Shown here piece by piece: positions 1-11,458 of a DNA stretch of 41,411 bases. The notes under the pieces were generated by a model. It had not been told where the DNA came from, did not search any database, and worked only from the letters and a program-made list of their open reading frames with translations. Each line of letters begins with the position of its first letter. The first letter of the stretch is position 1. This DNA comes from Hyphomicrobiales bacterium. Lineage in GTDB: Bacteria > Pseudomonadota > Alphaproteobacteria > Rhizobiales > Rhizobiaceae. The stretch is taken from contig JAJFHU010000036.1 in assembly GCA_021775455.1 (NCBI GenBank), forward strand, positions 1-41,411, in the 5' to 3' direction. A program made the translations under genes and the position numbers.

Positions 1-88
1 TCGAACTCATCGACTCCCCGCGTTGCCAGCGATCCCAAATCTCGGCGCGCTGGGCAGCAGTATAATAGATACGGCGACGATACTTCAT
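1..88 (-). CDS. IS30-family transposase, N-terminal fragment cut by window edge
   Basis: Only the first 29 codons are inside the window. The reading frame starts at an ATG (complement of 86-88) preceded by a GGAG ribosome site. The peptide begins MKYRRRIYYTAAQRAEIWDR and continues WQRGESMSS. The basic start followed by an AQRAEIWDRWQRGES helix matches the N-terminal helix-turn-helix region of IS30-like transposases common in rhizobia. This is recognition from memory, not a search. The DDE catalytic domain would lie to the left of the window, so whether the element is intact cannot be judged. Confidence 0.72.
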   Translation of the reverse strand, partial: MKYRRRIYYTAAQRAEIWDRWQRGESMSS

Positions 89-113
89 AAGAAACACTCC
101 AATCCTTCTCAAA

Positions 114-147
114 GATTAAAGTGTTGCGTTCACCTGTTGAACTCACC
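114..147. repeat. Probable terminal inverted repeat of the IS30-like element
   Basis: Read toward the transposase, the complement strand here runs GTTCAACAGGTGAACGCAAC and then ACTTTAA. IS30 itself has an end resembling TTCAATTGGTCAACGCAACA, so position, spacing to the transposase start and core sequence all fit an element end. It contains a small palindrome GTTCA-N5-TGAAC (128-142). The exact boundary and target duplication cannot be set because the other end is outside the window. Confidence 0.5.
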
Positions 148-220
148 GCCCAAAGGGGACATTGAAAGAATTTGCCAATGTTCGCCCTGCGTTACATGCG
201 GAACTCTCAAGAATCGAAGA

Positions 221-730
221 TCAGGGTATCTCTGCATACCCTTCGGTAAATCCGTCAAGATCAACCGGAATACCAATGCCCTCTTCAGGGGTTTGGAATA
301 CGATAAACGTCGCAGTCGTACCGGTTTTCATGGTTTCGAGAAGTTCACCCTGCAGGATAACCTCTGCGTAGCAGCCATCAGCGAAGCAGCGCACGAAGTA
401 GGCGCGGCCAATATCTTTGCCATCTACATTGAGCCCCAGCCCATTGGGCAGCAACACACCGAGTGGGGCAAGCACCCGCATGATCTCTGCTTTTTGGTCT
501 GCGGTCCGCAGTATAACCACCGAAAGGCCAACTTCGGACCGGTCCTCGGCAACCACATTCTGCATCAATGCACATTGTTCAGTGGAAGCGCCTGGCGGCG
601 TATCACACACCATGGACCAGGCACCATGGGCGGATTTCACCACTCCCTGAGCCTCGCTATGTGCGGCAAGTGCAATGCCAATGCTTGTGGCAAGAAATAC
701 TGCAACACCTGTACGAATAATCAAGTTCAT
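221..730 (-). CDS. Invasion-associated locus B (IalB) family exported protein
   Basis: About 169 residues from the ATG at 730; an in-frame ATG at 772 exists but would put 14 residues before the signal peptide. The N-terminus MNLIIRTGVAVFLATSIGIA followed by LAAHSEA is a signal peptide. The mature part has the IalB pattern: HGAWSMVCDTPPG, EQCALMQ, then FVRCFADGCYAEV, giving four cysteines probably paired in the periplasm, and a C-terminal GF..GYAEIP end. IalB was named from Bartonella, but the family is widespread in free-living Rhizobiales and its molecular role is unknown. It is divergent from coxB, a neighbour arrangement I know from other Rhizobiales. An IS30-like end lies about 75 bases downstream of its stop. 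Confidence 0.85.
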   Translation of the reverse strand: MNLIIRTGVAVFLATSIGIALAAHSEAQGVVKSAHGAWSMVCDTPPGASTEQCALMQNVVAEDRSEVGLSVVILRTADQKAEIMRVLAPLGVLLPNGLGLNVDGKDIGRAYFVRCFADGCYAEVILQGELLETMKTGTTATFIVFQTPEEGIGIPVDLDGFTEGYAEIP

Positions 731-1049
731 CCAGAACACCCGAATCACTTTGTAAAGACTGACAATAGGCAATATTGGTCATCCAATAAAATTGTCGTTT
801 CAGCAAGCCCCGAATGGCATGGGAAAAATGGTCATTTTGCGGCCTGCCGGACGGATTTCATTGAGTGACGGCAGCAAACCTCACAATTGCCTGATAATAA
901 GGAAATTTTTATCAATCTTTCGAAATCCGTGCAAATTTGCCGCACAAACTTGTGGTTACCCAACATTGCGCTAAAATCATTGATATGGTTTGTCTGGCCA
1001 TCAAGCCTTGGTGCGTCAAGACGCAGGGCGATTACAGGAGATTTCTTAG
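731..1049. promoter_or_regulatory. Divergent intergenic region between ialB and coxB
   Basis: This 319-base stretch holds no gene that I can support and must carry promoters for both ialB (leftward) and the cox operon (rightward). One candidate for coxB is TTGTGG (950-955), a 16-base spacer and TAAAAT (972-977); the -35 match is weak, so this is tentative. The coxB ribosome site AGGAG lies at 1036-1040. I saw no convincing FNR/FixK or RegA-type operator by eye. Confidence 0.4.
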
Positions 1050-3562
<2,513 letters not shown>

Positions 3563-3594
3563 CGTGCGGCTAAGCCCCTTTTACAGTTTGAGTT

Positions 3595-4533
3595 ATGGCG
3601 CGAACACAAGCAAACCCTATTGAACAGCCTTCTGATGTTTCACTGTTATCAGCGGCAATGCCGGGAGACTATTTTCAACTGCTGAAACCGCGGGTGATGT
3701 CGCTTGTCGTGTTCACGGCGTTGATTGGCCTCATTATGGCTCCAGGCTCGATATCACCAGTTGTTGGCGTTGTTGCCATTCTTTGTATTGCGATTGGCGC
3801 AGGTGCATCAGGTGCCTTGAACATGTGGTATGATGCCGATATTGACGCTGTAATGCAGCGTACTTTGAGGCGCCCAATACCCGCTGGGCAAGTAGGTGCC
3901 AGTGAAGCATTGGCTTTTGGATTGGTTCTGTCCCTGTTTTCCGTCATGACCATGGGTGTTTTGGTCAACTGGCTTGCCGCCTCACTGCTGGCTTTCACCA
4001 TCTTCTTTTACGTGGTCATTTACACAATGTGGTTGAAGCGCTCGACCCCCCAAAACATTGTTATTGGCGGCGCTGCTGGTGCATTCCCTCCAATGATTGG
4101 ATGGGCGGCGGTTACCGGAAGTGTTTCAATCGAATCCATTGTGCTGTTTGCGATCATATTCATTTGGACGCCACCCCATTTTTGGGCACTGGCGCTTTAC
4201 AAGGCGGGTGACTATGACAAGGCAAACATTCCAATGATGCCGAATATTGCAGGCGCTGCCTCTACCAGGCGTCAGATATTGTTCTATACCCTGGTGCTTG
4301 CGGTTACCGCCGTCCTGCCCACCTGGCTGGGTTTTGCAAGTATGGCGTATGGCGTGATTGCCGGGTTGCTTGGTGTCGTGTTTGTAGGGTTGGCCTGGAC
4401 GCTATGGAACTCGCCGCTGAATGACAAAGAATACAAAAATGAAAAACGGCTGTTTGGGTTTTCGATTTTTTACCTGTTTGTGATTTTCGGTGCCTTGGGA
4501 ATTGATGCAATTGTTCAGCGGGTGTTCCCATGA
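3595..4533 (+). CDS. ctaB: Protoheme IX farnesyltransferase (heme O synthase)
   Basis: 312 residues. It transfers a farnesyl group to heme b to make heme O, the precursor of heme A used by the oxidase encoded in the same operon. It is a UbiA-superfamily membrane enzyme. The sequence shows [20 protein letters not shown] and the Asp-rich prenyl diphosphate site [18 protein letters not shown], a second motif near [15 protein letters not shown], and many hydrophobic helices. The ribosome site before the ATG at 3595 is weak. Its stop overlaps the start of the next small gene (ATGA), which points to translational coupling. Confidence 0.95.
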   Translation: MARTQANPIEQPSDVSLLSAAMPGDYFQLLKPRVMSLVVFTALIGLIMAPGSISPVVGVVAILCIAIGAGASGALNMWYDADIDAVMQRTLRRPIPAGQVGASEALAFGLVLSLFSVMTMGVLVNWLAASLLAFTIFFYVVIYTMWLKRSTPQNIVIGGAAGAFPPMIGWAAVTGSVSIESIVLFAIIFIWTPPHFWALALYKAGDYDKANIPMMPNIAGAASTRRQILFYTLVLAVTAVLPTWLGFASMAYGVIAGLLGVVFVGLAWTLWNSPLNDKEYKNEKRLFGFSIFYLFVIFGALGIDAIVQRVFP

Positions 4534-4694
4534 ACGCACCGGATAACGAACGCATTGAACTCACACCTAAACAAAAAAAGGCTCAACGGGCCCGCAATCT
4601 GGCGATTGCGCTTAGTCTCGCGACATTTGTAATAATATTGTACGTGGCAACCTGGTCGAAACTGGGTTCCAACTTGTTTAATCGACCGCTGTAA
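4530..4694 (+). CDS. Small single-helix membrane protein of the cox operon (CoxF-like)
   Basis: 54 residues, [20 protein letters not shown] then one hydrophobic helix (about residues 23-42, [19 protein letters not shown]) and a short tail ending NRPL. It begins at an ATGA overlap with ctaB and lies just before ctaG. Alphaproteobacterial cox operons commonly carry a tiny membrane protein at this exact place, called CoxF or an unnamed hypothetical protein, probably needed for assembly. Position, size and the charged N-terminus plus single helix fit. The function is inferred from context only. Confidence 0.8.
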   Translation: MNAPDNERIELTPKQKKAQRARNLAIALSLATFVIILYVATWSKLGSNLFNRPL

Positions 4695-4719
4695 CGAACT
4701 TGGGGAAGCCAAAGGATTT

Positions 4720-5319
4720 ATGGGAATTATATCCGCCAACACAAGAATAGCTGCCCTTTGTGTAGCAATGGTTGCCGGAATGGGTGCTCTTTCCTATGCC
4801 TCTGTTCCGCTTTACCGGTTGTTTTGTCAGGTAACTGGCTATGGCGGCACTACGCAACGTGCAGAAATCGTTGATGGTATTCCGGTGCTGGACCGCAAGA
4901 TGACCATCCGTTTTGATGCAAATGCTGCCAGTAGTCTCGATTGGGAATTCAAACCGGAGCAGAATGAAGTTGCTGTCAGACTGGGTGAGCGTATTCAAAT
5001 CAACTACATTGCAGAAAATCGCTCAAGCCAAACGGTAACAGGAACGGCAACCTTTAATGTAACACCGCAGACAGCTGGTGTGTATTTTAACAAGATTGAA
5101 TGTTTTTGTTTTACAGACACTCGCATTGAACCCGGTGAACGCCTTGTGATGCCGGTTGTATTTTTCGTTGACCCAGAGTTGGACGATGAGAAGTTCATGA
5201 AGGCACTGAAGACAATCACCCTTTCCTATACTTTCTTTGAAAGCGACGAAGAACCGCAGGTAGACAAACAGGTAAAACTGGGGGAAAAGCCTAGCGAAAC
5301 GGCAGATCAGAAGTTATAA
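4720..5319 (+). CDS. ctaG: Cytochrome c oxidase copper chaperone CtaG (Cox11 family)
   Basis: 199 residues. Cox11/CtaG delivers copper to the CuB site of subunit I. One N-terminal transmembrane anchor (about residues 9-28) is followed by ASVPLYRLFCQVTGYGGTTQ, the family signature with a conserved Cys, and a periplasmic immunoglobulin-like domain. The copper-binding pair Cys128-x-Cys130 is in ECFCFTDTRIEPGE, and VVFFVDPEL precedes the family's usual TLSYTFF end. An AAGGA ribosome site precedes the ATG. It sits between ctaB and coxC as in other alphaproteobacterial operons. Confidence 0.96.
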   Translation: MGIISANTRIAALCVAMVAGMGALSYASVPLYRLFCQVTGYGGTTQRAEIVDGIPVLDRKMTIRFDANAASSLDWEFKPEQNEVAVRLGERIQINYIAENRSSQTVTGTATFNVTPQTAGVYFNKIECFCFTDTRIEPGERLVMPVVFFVDPELDDEKFMKALKTITLSYTFFESDEEPQVDKQVKLGEKPSETADQKL

Positions 5320-5374
5320 GAAATCAAGACAATAAAACCCGCGGTGTGTCGGGAAATTACAGGAGTGACGAACC

Positions 5375-6250
5375 ATGGCCGATGGTCACAAAGTAAATCA
5401 TGACTATCACATTGTTGATCCAAGCCCCTGGCCACTGATCGGCGGTATTGGCGCGCTGACGACCACCATAGGACTGGTTGGCTATTTTCGCTACAATAAC
5501 GGGCAGGAATTCTCGCTTCTGGGAATGAATTTGGCTTCACCCTGGCTTGCAATCATTGGATTTGTCATCGTGCTTTATACGATGTTTGCCTGGTGGTCAG
5601 ACACCATAAAGGAAGCACATCGTGGCGATCATACCCGCGTGGTGCAAATGCATCTTCGCTATGGCATGTTGATGTTCATCGCTTCTGAAGTGATGTTCTT
5701 TGTTGCCTGGTTCTGGGCGTTCTTTGATGCAAGCCTTTTTGCAAATGAAGCAATCCAGTTGAGCAGGGTTGGGCACACAGGTGGCACTTGGCCGCCAACC
5801 GGGATCGAAGTGCTTGATCCTTGGCATTTGCCGCTCTTCAACACCGTAATATTGCTTCTCTCTGGCACGACTGTTACTTGGGCTCACCATGCATTGCTGC
5901 ACAATGAACGAGGCCAGCTAACGGGTATGCTGGCAGTTACCATCGCTCTCGGAGTGTTGTTTACCTTGGTTCAGGCATACGAATATGCTCATGCACCATT
6001 TGCCTTCAAGGAATCCATCTACGGTTCGACATTCTTCATGGCGACCGGCTTTCATGGTTTCCATGTTTTGGTCGGAACAATTTTTCTGATTGTTTGCTTG
6101 CTTCGTGCCATGGTTGGCCACTTTACTCCGGAACAACATTTCGGATTTGAGGCCGCAGCCTGGTACTGGCATTTCGTTGACGTGGTTTGGTTGTTCCTGT
6201 TCTGCTGCATTTACATCTGGGCATCCGCCGGAGCAACAATAGCGCACTAA
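5375..6250 (+). CDS. coxC: Cytochrome c oxidase subunit III
   Basis: 291 residues. Subunit III is a seven-helix membrane subunit that stabilises the oxidase core and proton uptake. Seen here: DYHIVDPSPWPLIGGIGAL at the N-terminus, GMLMFIASEVMFFVAWFWAFFDASL, GTTVTWAHHALL, TGFHGFHVLVGTIFL and AAAWYWHFVDVVWLFLF near the C-terminus. AGGAG lies just before the ATG at 5375. It is the last gene of the oxidase operon, since a strong hairpin with a T tract follows. Confidence 0.97.
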   Translation: MADGHKVNHDYHIVDPSPWPLIGGIGALTTTIGLVGYFRYNNGQEFSLLGMNLASPWLAIIGFVIVLYTMFAWWSDTIKEAHRGDHTRVVQMHLRYGMLMFIASEVMFFVAWFWAFFDASLFANEAIQLSRVGHTGGTWPPTGIEVLDPWHLPLFNTVILLLSGTTVTWAHHALLHNERGQLTGMLAVTIALGVLFTLVQAYEYAHAPFAFKESIYGSTFFMATGFHGFHVLVGTIFLIVCLLRAMVGHFTPEQHFGFEAAAWYWHFVDVVWLFLFCCIYIWASAGATIAH

Positions 6251-6271
6251 GCCGCAACAATTAGAATCCAC

Positions 6272-6310
6272 AAGCGGCCGGGACCTTTCAGGTTTGGGCC
6301 GCTTTTTTTT
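6272..6310 (+). terminator. Rho-independent terminator after coxC
   Basis: Perfect 8-base arms AAGCGGCC (6272-6279) and GGCCGCTT (6297-6304), with a further ACCT/AGGT pairing inside the loop, followed by a run of eight Ts (6303-6310, the first two also in the stem). This is the clearest terminator in the window and separates the core oxidase operon from DUF983-SURF1. Read-through to the next genes remains possible. Confidence 0.88.
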
Positions 6311-6331
6311 GGCAATGACGGATAGCTTTTC

Positions 6332-6745
6332 ATGGCAGGTCGCAAAAGAAAACAGTCTGAAGAATTTTATAATTCGCCAACACCGTTCACGGTGGGTTTG
6401 TCTGGCTGTTGCCCAAGGTGCGGCCAAGGCAGATTGTTTGATGGAATGCTTAAACCCTCAATTTCTTGCTCTGCTTGTGAATTGGATTACTCTTTCATCA
6501 ACTCTGGAGATGGCCCGGCGGTGTTTGTAATCTTGATACTTGGTTTCCTGGTCACCGGTTTGGCAATGATTTTGGAGACCAGCTTCTCGCCACCTTTTTG
6601 GGTTCATATGGTGTTGTTGATTCCGCTAATCACAATATTTTCGATTTGGGCTCTGCGGATTTGCAAGGGTCTGATGATTGCGCTCCAGTATCAAGCTGAT
6701 GCATCAGAAGGCAGGACGCAGACCGAGATGGATGGCGAGTTATGA
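6332..6745 (+). CDS. DUF983 family membrane protein
   Basis: 137 residues. A zinc-ribbon-like N-terminal part with CCPRCGQGRLF and CSACELDY (two Cys pairs) is followed by two hydrophobic helices (about 65-85 and 90-110). This is the DUF983 layout. The family's biochemical role is unknown, but the gene is regularly found after cox genes in alphaproteobacteria, so a link to oxidase maturation is inferred. Its TGA overlaps the ATG of SURF1 (ATGA), implying coupled translation. The ribosome site is weak. Confidence 0.88.
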   Translation: MAGRKRKQSEEFYNSPTPFTVGLSGCCPRCGQGRLFDGMLKPSISCSACELDYSFINSGDGPAVFVILILGFLVTGLAMILETSFSPPFWVHMVLLIPLITIFSIWALRICKGLMIALQYQADASEGRTQTEMDGEL

Positions 6746-7458
6746 GACGCTCGAACTTTTTGATTGTCGTCTGCATGATTGCGGGAATTGCCGTCCTTTG
6801 CGGCCTGGGAATGTGGCAAATCAATCGACTGGCCTGGAAGGAAGCCTTGATTGCGCAAATTGCTGAAAGATCAGCAATGGAACCAAGATCAATTTCTGAA
6901 ATTGCCAATATCGCCGAACAAGGTGAAGACTTTGATTATTTCAAGGTAATAGCGACTGGTACGTATGATCATGCAAATGAAGTCTATTTCTATACAGTGC
7001 GCAAAGGTCTTTCCGGTTGGGATGTCTATACGCCATTGGTACTGGAAAATGGCCTAAAATTGGTAGTCAATCGGGGGATAGTGCCCTACGAAGATCGTGA
7101 TCCCCTAAACAGGCAAACCGGACAACTAAACGGATTGCAGAAGGTGAAAGGATTTGCCCGGAGTCCGTCAAATGAAAAACCCAATTTCTTTATCCCCGAA
7201 AACAGCCCGGAAAAACGGGAGTTTTATTGGCGTAATCTGGATCAGATGGTGAGTGTCATGAGCAATCAGGACGAGAACAAGTTTCTGCCTTTTATTCTTG
7301 AAGCAGATGAAACACCACTTCCAGGTGGATGGCCGAGAGGTGGTGGAAGTCTGGTTTCCCTGCCCAATAGCCATTTTCAATATGCCCTGACCTGGTTTGG
7401 TTTAGCGCTTGCACTGCTTGGCGTTGGCTCCTATTTCCTGTATTCACGCCGAAGTTGA
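6742..7458 (+). CDS. SURF1 family cytochrome oxidase assembly protein
   Basis: 238 residues. SURF1 (Shy1) helps insert heme A into subunit I. The N-terminal helix (about 5-25) contains GMWQINRLAWKEALI, the usual G-x-WQ-RR/LxWK signature, and a C-terminal helix (about 213-232) ends in YSRRS. In between is the periplasmic domain with a G-WDVYTPL-ENG-LVVNRGIVP block, which is the SURF1 hallmark. It starts at the overlap with DUF983. Its place downstream of coxC matches its job. Confidence 0.94.
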   Translation: MRRSNFLIVVCMIAGIAVLCGLGMWQINRLAWKEALIAQIAERSAMEPRSISEIANIAEQGEDFDYFKVIATGTYDHANEVYFYTVRKGLSGWDVYTPLVLENGLKLVVNRGIVPYEDRDPLNRQTGQLNGLQKVKGFARSPSNEKPNFFIPENSPEKREFYWRNLDQMVSVMSNQDENKFLPFILEADETPLPGGWPRGGGSLVSLPNSHFQYALTWFGLALALLGVGSYFLYSRRS

Positions 7459-7479
7459 TTTTGAGATTGGAAACGAGTT

Positions 7480-8478
7480 TTGAACACCGGAGATAAAATC
7501 AGTCTCACTTTACGTCTTTGCGGGCCGCGTGGTTTTTGTGCCGGTGTTGACCGGGCAATCCAGATCGTCGTGCTGGCGCTCAAAAAGTATGGCCCACCGG
7601 TATATGTCCGCCACGAAATTGTTCACAACCGGTACGTTGTAGAAGGTTTGCAAAATCTCGGCGCGGTGTTTGTGAAGGAACTGGATGAAATTCCTGAAAC
7701 AGACCAGCCAGTGATTTTCTCGGCTCATGGAGTGCCGAGATCCATCCCGGCAAACGCCAGGGCCCGAAACCTGTTTTATCTTGATGCAACATGCCCGCTG
7801 GTTTCGAAAGTCCACAAACAAGCCATTCGACATACCAGGAAGGGTCGGCACGTTCTCCTGGTTGGCCACAAGGGTCATCCTGAAGTGATTGGTACGATGG
7901 GTCAGTTGGGGTCGGATGAAGTGACACTGGTTGAAACCGTTGAAGATGCCAATCAGTTGCACCCGGAAGACCCGAATGCGCTCGGTTTTGTCACCCAGAC
8001 AACCCTGTCTCTTGATGAAACAGCAGACATCATTGAACGATTACATCAACGTTTTCCGGCACTTGAGGCACCTGCGGCTGAATCGATTTGTTACGCAACT
8101 ACCAACCGGCAGGAAGTCGTAAAGCTTGCAGCCGAAGGTGCAGATCATTTCCTGATAGTAGGTGCACCGAATTCATCGAATTCCAAAAGGCTGGTGGAAG
8201 TCGCCATCAAGGCCGGGGCCAAAGCATCGGTTTTGGTGCAAAGGGTCGCGGATATACCATGGAGCGAACTGGCGAATGCCGGGGTAGTAGGTCTTTCTGC
8301 TGGTGCATCTGCGCCGGAAATTCTGGTAACTGAAATCATTGAGGCGTTCCGGGAGCGCTTTGACATGACCCTTGAACTGGTCGAAACCGTTAAGGAAACC
8401 GAGGAGTTTCCAGTTGTTCGGGAATTGCGCGACCTGGAACTGACAGCCAGTGACATGGCATTTGTAAATGGGGTTTGA
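7480..8478 (+). CDS. ispH: 4-hydroxy-3-methylbut-2-enyl diphosphate reductase
   Basis: 332 residues from a TTG codon at 7480. IspH is the last enzyme of the MEP isoprenoid pathway and makes IPP and DMAPP at a 4Fe-4S cluster. The three cluster cysteines are visible: Cys20 in [12 protein letters not shown], Cys105 in DATCPLV and Cys204 in [10 protein letters not shown]. Other family motifs are [36 protein letters not shown] and GAPNSSNS. No ATG lies near the family start, so the TTG is needed. The IPP product also feeds the farnesyl group used by CtaB, though co-location may be chance. Confidence 0.96.
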   Translation: MNTGDKISLTLRLCGPRGFCAGVDRAIQIVVLALKKYGPPVYVRHEIVHNRYVVEGLQNLGAVFVKELDEIPETDQPVIFSAHGVPRSIPANARARNLFYLDATCPLVSKVHKQAIRHTRKGRHVLLVGHKGHPEVIGTMGQLGSDEVTLVETVEDANQLHPEDPNALGFVTQTTLSLDETADIIERLHQRFPALEAPAAESICYATTNRQEVVKLAAEGADHFLIVGAPNSSNSKRLVEVAIKAGAKASVLVQRVADIPWSELANAGVVGLSAGASAPEILVTEIIEAFRERFDMTLELVETVKETEEFPVVRELRDLELTASDMAFVNGV

Positions 8479-8480
8479 AG

Positions 8481-9455
8481 TTGGCCGTTTACACCAGCAT
8501 TCCTGATGACGAACTTACAGAGTTTTTGACGCTCTACGATATTGGTGATCTTCATTCCCTGAAAGGAATTGCGGAAGGCGTTGAGAATTCCAATTTCTTG
8601 CTCGTAACTGATGCAGGTCCCCATATTCTGACGCTCTATGAAAAGCGGGTGGCTGAAGAGGATTTACCTTTCTTCCTGGGCTTGATGCAGCATCTGGCCG
8701 AGCAGGGTATCAATTGCCCGCAACCGGTTCCAATGCGGTCCGGAAAATTTCTGACCAGGCTTGCAGGGCGACCAGCAGCAATCATTAGCTATCTGGACGG
8801 CAATTCGGTAACCAGAGCCCAACCGGATCATTGTCACCAACTGGGAGACAGTCTTGCGCGAATGCATCTGGCGGGTGAAGGGTTCTTGTTGAAAAGAAGC
8901 AATGCACTTGCTCTCAAGGATTGGCGGCCATTGTTTCAGTATTCAGAAGAACGCGCTGATGAAGTTCTGGGTGGGTTGCAGAACCTGATCAATAACGAGC
9001 TCAATTTTTTGGAAGAAAATTGGCCCGGAGATTTATCCGCCGGGATCATTCACGCAGATTTGTTTCCAGATAACGTGTTTTTTCTCCAAGGCAAGTTGTC
9101 GGGAATAATCGACTATTATTTTGCCTGCAATGACCTGTTTGCCTATGACATGGCTATCTGCATCAACGCCTGGTGCTTTGAACCTGGCCATGCGTTCAAT
9201 GTAACAAAGGCACGCGCGCTGCTCGAAGGATATTCATCAGTACGACCACTGATTGATGATGAATACAAGGCGCTCCCAATTCTGTGCCGGGGGGCTTCAT
9301 TGCGGTTTCTGCTGACGCGCCTTTATGATTGGCTCAACGTACCGCCAGGCGCATTGGTGACTCCAAAGAACCCCACTGAGTATATTTCGAAGTTGAAATT
9401 TCATCAGTCGGTCAAAAGTGCCAGCGAATATGGGTTGGACGGAGTAACCGCATGA
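8481..9455 (+). CDS. thrB: Homoserine kinase type II (APH-like fold)
   Basis: About 325 residues. It phosphorylates homoserine in threonine synthesis; thrC lies farther along on the other strand. I chose the TTG at 8481 because the product then begins [12 protein letters not shown], like the family's usual MAVYT start; a TTG at 8475, overlapping the ispH stop, is the alternative. Signature blocks are [20 protein letters not shown], the kinase loop [11 protein letters not shown] (HxDxxxxN) and [16 protein letters not shown] with the metal-binding Asp. It overlaps rnhA at an ATGA, so ispH, thrB and rnhA look like one tight operon. Confidence 0.94.
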   Translation: MAVYTSIPDDELTEFLTLYDIGDLHSLKGIAEGVENSNFLLVTDAGPHILTLYEKRVAEEDLPFFLGLMQHLAEQGINCPQPVPMRSGKFLTRLAGRPAAIISYLDGNSVTRAQPDHCHQLGDSLARMHLAGEGFLLKRSNALALKDWRPLFQYSEERADEVLGGLQNLINNELNFLEENWPGDLSAGIIHADLFPDNVFFLQGKLSGIIDYYFACNDLFAYDMAICINAWCFEPGHAFNVTKARALLEGYSSVRPLIDDEYKALPILCRGASLRFLLTRLYDWLNVPPGALVTPKNPTEYISKLKFHQSVKSASEYGLDGVTA

Positions 9456-9901
9456 GCAACAAGGTATTTATCTGGACTGACGGCGCATGCTCCGGCAATC
9501 CGGGGCCCGGAGGTTGGGGCGCATTGTTGCGCTTTGGTGGTAGCGAAAAAGAGCTTTATGGCGGTGAAGCTGATACCACCAACAATCGCATGGAATTAAG
9601 GGCAGCCATCGAAGCACTCAACACGCTAAAGCGCGGTTGTAGCGTGGAACTTTCAACAGACTCACAATATGTGAAGGGCGGAATAACCGGCTGGATAAAC
9701 AATTGGCGCAAGAACGGGTGGAAAACCGCCAACAAAAAACCGGTCAAGAATGCTGACCTTTGGCAGGCCCTTGATGAAGCAACCAAGCGCCATGACATTA
9801 GTTGGCATTGGGTAAAGGGTCATGCCGGTCATTTGGAAAATGAACGTGCTGATGAACTCGCCCGAAAAGGCGTTGAGGAAGCCCGGGAAGAACGGGCCTA
9901 G
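9452..9901 (+). CDS. rnhA: Ribonuclease HI
   Basis: 149 residues. It cuts the RNA strand of RNA-DNA hybrids and helps clear R-loops and lagging-strand primers. All catalytic acids are in place: Asp in [16 protein letters not shown], Glu in [13 protein letters not shown], Asp in [11 protein letters not shown] and the C-terminal Asp in NERADELAR. The handle region [18 protein letters not shown] is present, as in the E. coli type. The start overlaps the thrB stop. The stop TAG overlaps the stop of the convergent peroxiredoxin gene within the palindrome CTAG. Confidence 0.97.
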   Translation: MSNKVFIWTDGACSGNPGPGGWGALLRFGGSEKELYGGEADTTNNRMELRAAIEALNTLKRGCSVELSTDSQYVKGGITGWINNWRKNGWKTANKKPVKNADLWQALDEATKRHDISWHWVKGHAGHLENERADELARKGVEEAREERA

Positions 9902-10383
9902 AGAATTTTGAGAATTCCTGCGGCCCCGGAAATTTCCGAGGTGCCAGGTTTTTCTTCGATATTCAGTGCTGTCACTACGCCATCCTCAACTATCATTGAG
10001 TATCGTTGGGAACGCAGACCCATACCTCCGGCATTTAAGTCCTGGTCTGCGCCAATAGCCTTGGCAAAGTCTCCTGACCCATCTGCCAAATATTCAATTT
10101 TGCCGTTTCCATTTGTTGCCTTTGCCCAAGAACTCATTACCCAGACATCATTTACCGAGACAACAGCAACCGTATCAACTCCCTTCGACTTGATGGTTTC
10201 CAGATGCTCCAGGAAGCCGGGTAGATGATTACGGTGACAAGTCGGTGTGAAGGCTCCAGGAACCGCGAACAAAACAACTTTCTTGTTCGCAAACAGTTCA
10301 TCGCTGGATATATCGACTGGCCCGTCCTTTCGCATGACTTTGAAGTTGCTGTCAGGAAGCCTGTCGCCGACGGAAATTTTCAT
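9898..10383 (-). CDS. Peroxiredoxin, Prx5 type, 1-Cys
   Basis: 161 residues. Reduces hydrogen peroxide and organic peroxides at a peroxidatic cysteine. The active site [10 protein letters not shown] puts this at Cys49; no other Cys is present, so it is a 1-Cys member that needs an external thiol reductant. Further Prx5 features are [19 protein letters not shown] and LGLRSQRYS-like [14 protein letters not shown], followed by [12 protein letters not shown], which lacks the resolving Cys found in some homologs. The gene is convergent with rnhA and shares four bases with it. No strong terminator lies between them. Confidence 0.93.
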   Translation of the reverse strand: MKISVGDRLPDSNFKVMRKDGPVDISSDELFANKKVVLFAVPGAFTPTCHRNHLPGFLEHLETIKSKGVDTVAVVSVNDVWVMSSWAKATNGNGKIEYLADGSGDFAKAIGADQDLNAGGMGLRSQRYSMIVEDGVVTALNIEEKPGTSEISGAAGILKIL

Positions 10384-10446
10384 TAATTCAATCCCATTAT
10401 ATCAATATCAAAATTCAAGAAACGTGATCCGAAAGCCCAATTCGTT

Positions 10447-11268
10447 TTAAGGCTTTAGTTCAAATCCCTGATTCCGGTTTACCAAGGTATAACGAAGCAG
10501 AGTGGTTTTTGGATCAGCATCTTTTGGTGTATCAGATAAATCAAGATTGAAAACTGCAGTTTTCTCGTTGTTCTCCAATAATATTGCGGGCGGAAGATAC
10601 CAGTTTTCCGGGCCTTCCACAAAAAGTATAGGTTCGACCAACTGATCGTGAAATCCAATGGTGACCGAGTAGTTATTTCCTTCAACAATATCGAATTTCA
10701 AAACACGAGCCTCATCGACACCTATAGTTGGAAGGGATCGTTTAGCAAATTCTATAGCCTGATAAGCCTCTGCATCAGATGTTAACAATTTTCCTGATGG
10801 AATTTCAAACGATGCACTTGCAGGAATACAAATTTCCTCGCAAACACCAAGGAATACAACGAGTTTGATCAGGCCTGATTGCAGGTCAGACAGGTTGCCT
10901 TCAAAAGGAAATGCGACGTGATCCATGTATCCGGCAAATGTTGCGCCACCGGCCTCAAGCAGTTGGGGAGTTGGAAATTTGACCTCGCCGGCTTTGAAGA
11001 AATTTGAACCGGCGAAATCAAAGTCCGGCGGTATTCCAGATGAGCCTGGATTACGCCAATAGGTTTTCCACCCAGGCAATAACTTCACCTCAATTGCACC
11101 GGAAATTAGTTGGGTGACTGGGTCAAACATGGCAACAAGTCGGGCTTTCCCCCCACCAATATCCTGCCAATCAGTCGTCGCGGCATTAACATTGGTCACC
11201 AAGAACACTGACACAAGAATTCCGGTAGCCAATTTTATTAACTGGCCGAGTCGATATACCGAGGTCAT
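10447..11268 (-). CDS. DsbD N-terminal-domain-like periplasmic protein
   Basis: About 273 residues from the ATG at 11268, supported by a GGAAA site; an upstream ATG at 11346 has no ribosome site and would precede the signal peptide by 26 residues. A signal peptide (LATGILVSVFLVTNVNAA) is followed by the DsbD-alpha/ScsB-type fold with LLPGWKTYWRNPGSSGIPP and the cysteine pair in GVCEEICIPA. Such proteins are thought to pass reducing equivalents to periplasmic proteins. Unlike full DsbD there is no transmembrane or thioredoxin part, so a partner encoded elsewhere would be needed. Upstream lies the divergent YqgE gene. Confidence 0.82.
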   Translation of the reverse strand: MTSVYRLGQLIKLATGILVSVFLVTNVNAATTDWQDIGGGKARLVAMFDPVTQLISGAIEVKLLPGWKTYWRNPGSSGIPPDFDFAGSNFFKAGEVKFPTPQLLEAGGATFAGYMDHVAFPFEGNLSDLQSGLIKLVVFLGVCEEICIPASASFEIPSGKLLTSDAEAYQAIEFAKRSLPTIGVDEARVLKFDIVEGNNYSVTIGFHDQLVEPILFVEGPENWYLPPAILLENNEKTAVFNLDLSDTPKDADPKTTLLRYTLVNRNQGFELKP

Positions 11269-11458
11269 AATTTTCCAAATAATCATGGAAGTTATATAGT
11301 CGTAAAAATCAGAAAAATCGACTAATACAACTGTTACGATTTTCATATTTTGGTGATCGAAGGCTTGGCAGTGGCATTATGAACGCAGATTCGCCTTGAA
11401 AGGCTGGTTTTACAACTGTTAGGTTCCTATCGGTTCAGCATTGTGGGAATTCGCGGAC

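Noticed and set aside
23-868. Long plus-strand open frame across the ialB region
   Set aside because: It runs opposite the well-supported ialB gene, has no ribosome site or domain, and its composition is that of an antisense shadow.
8475-8480. thrB start at the TTG overlapping the ispH stop
   Set aside because: The TTG at 8481 gives MAVYTS, the usual family start; the earlier one cannot be excluded.
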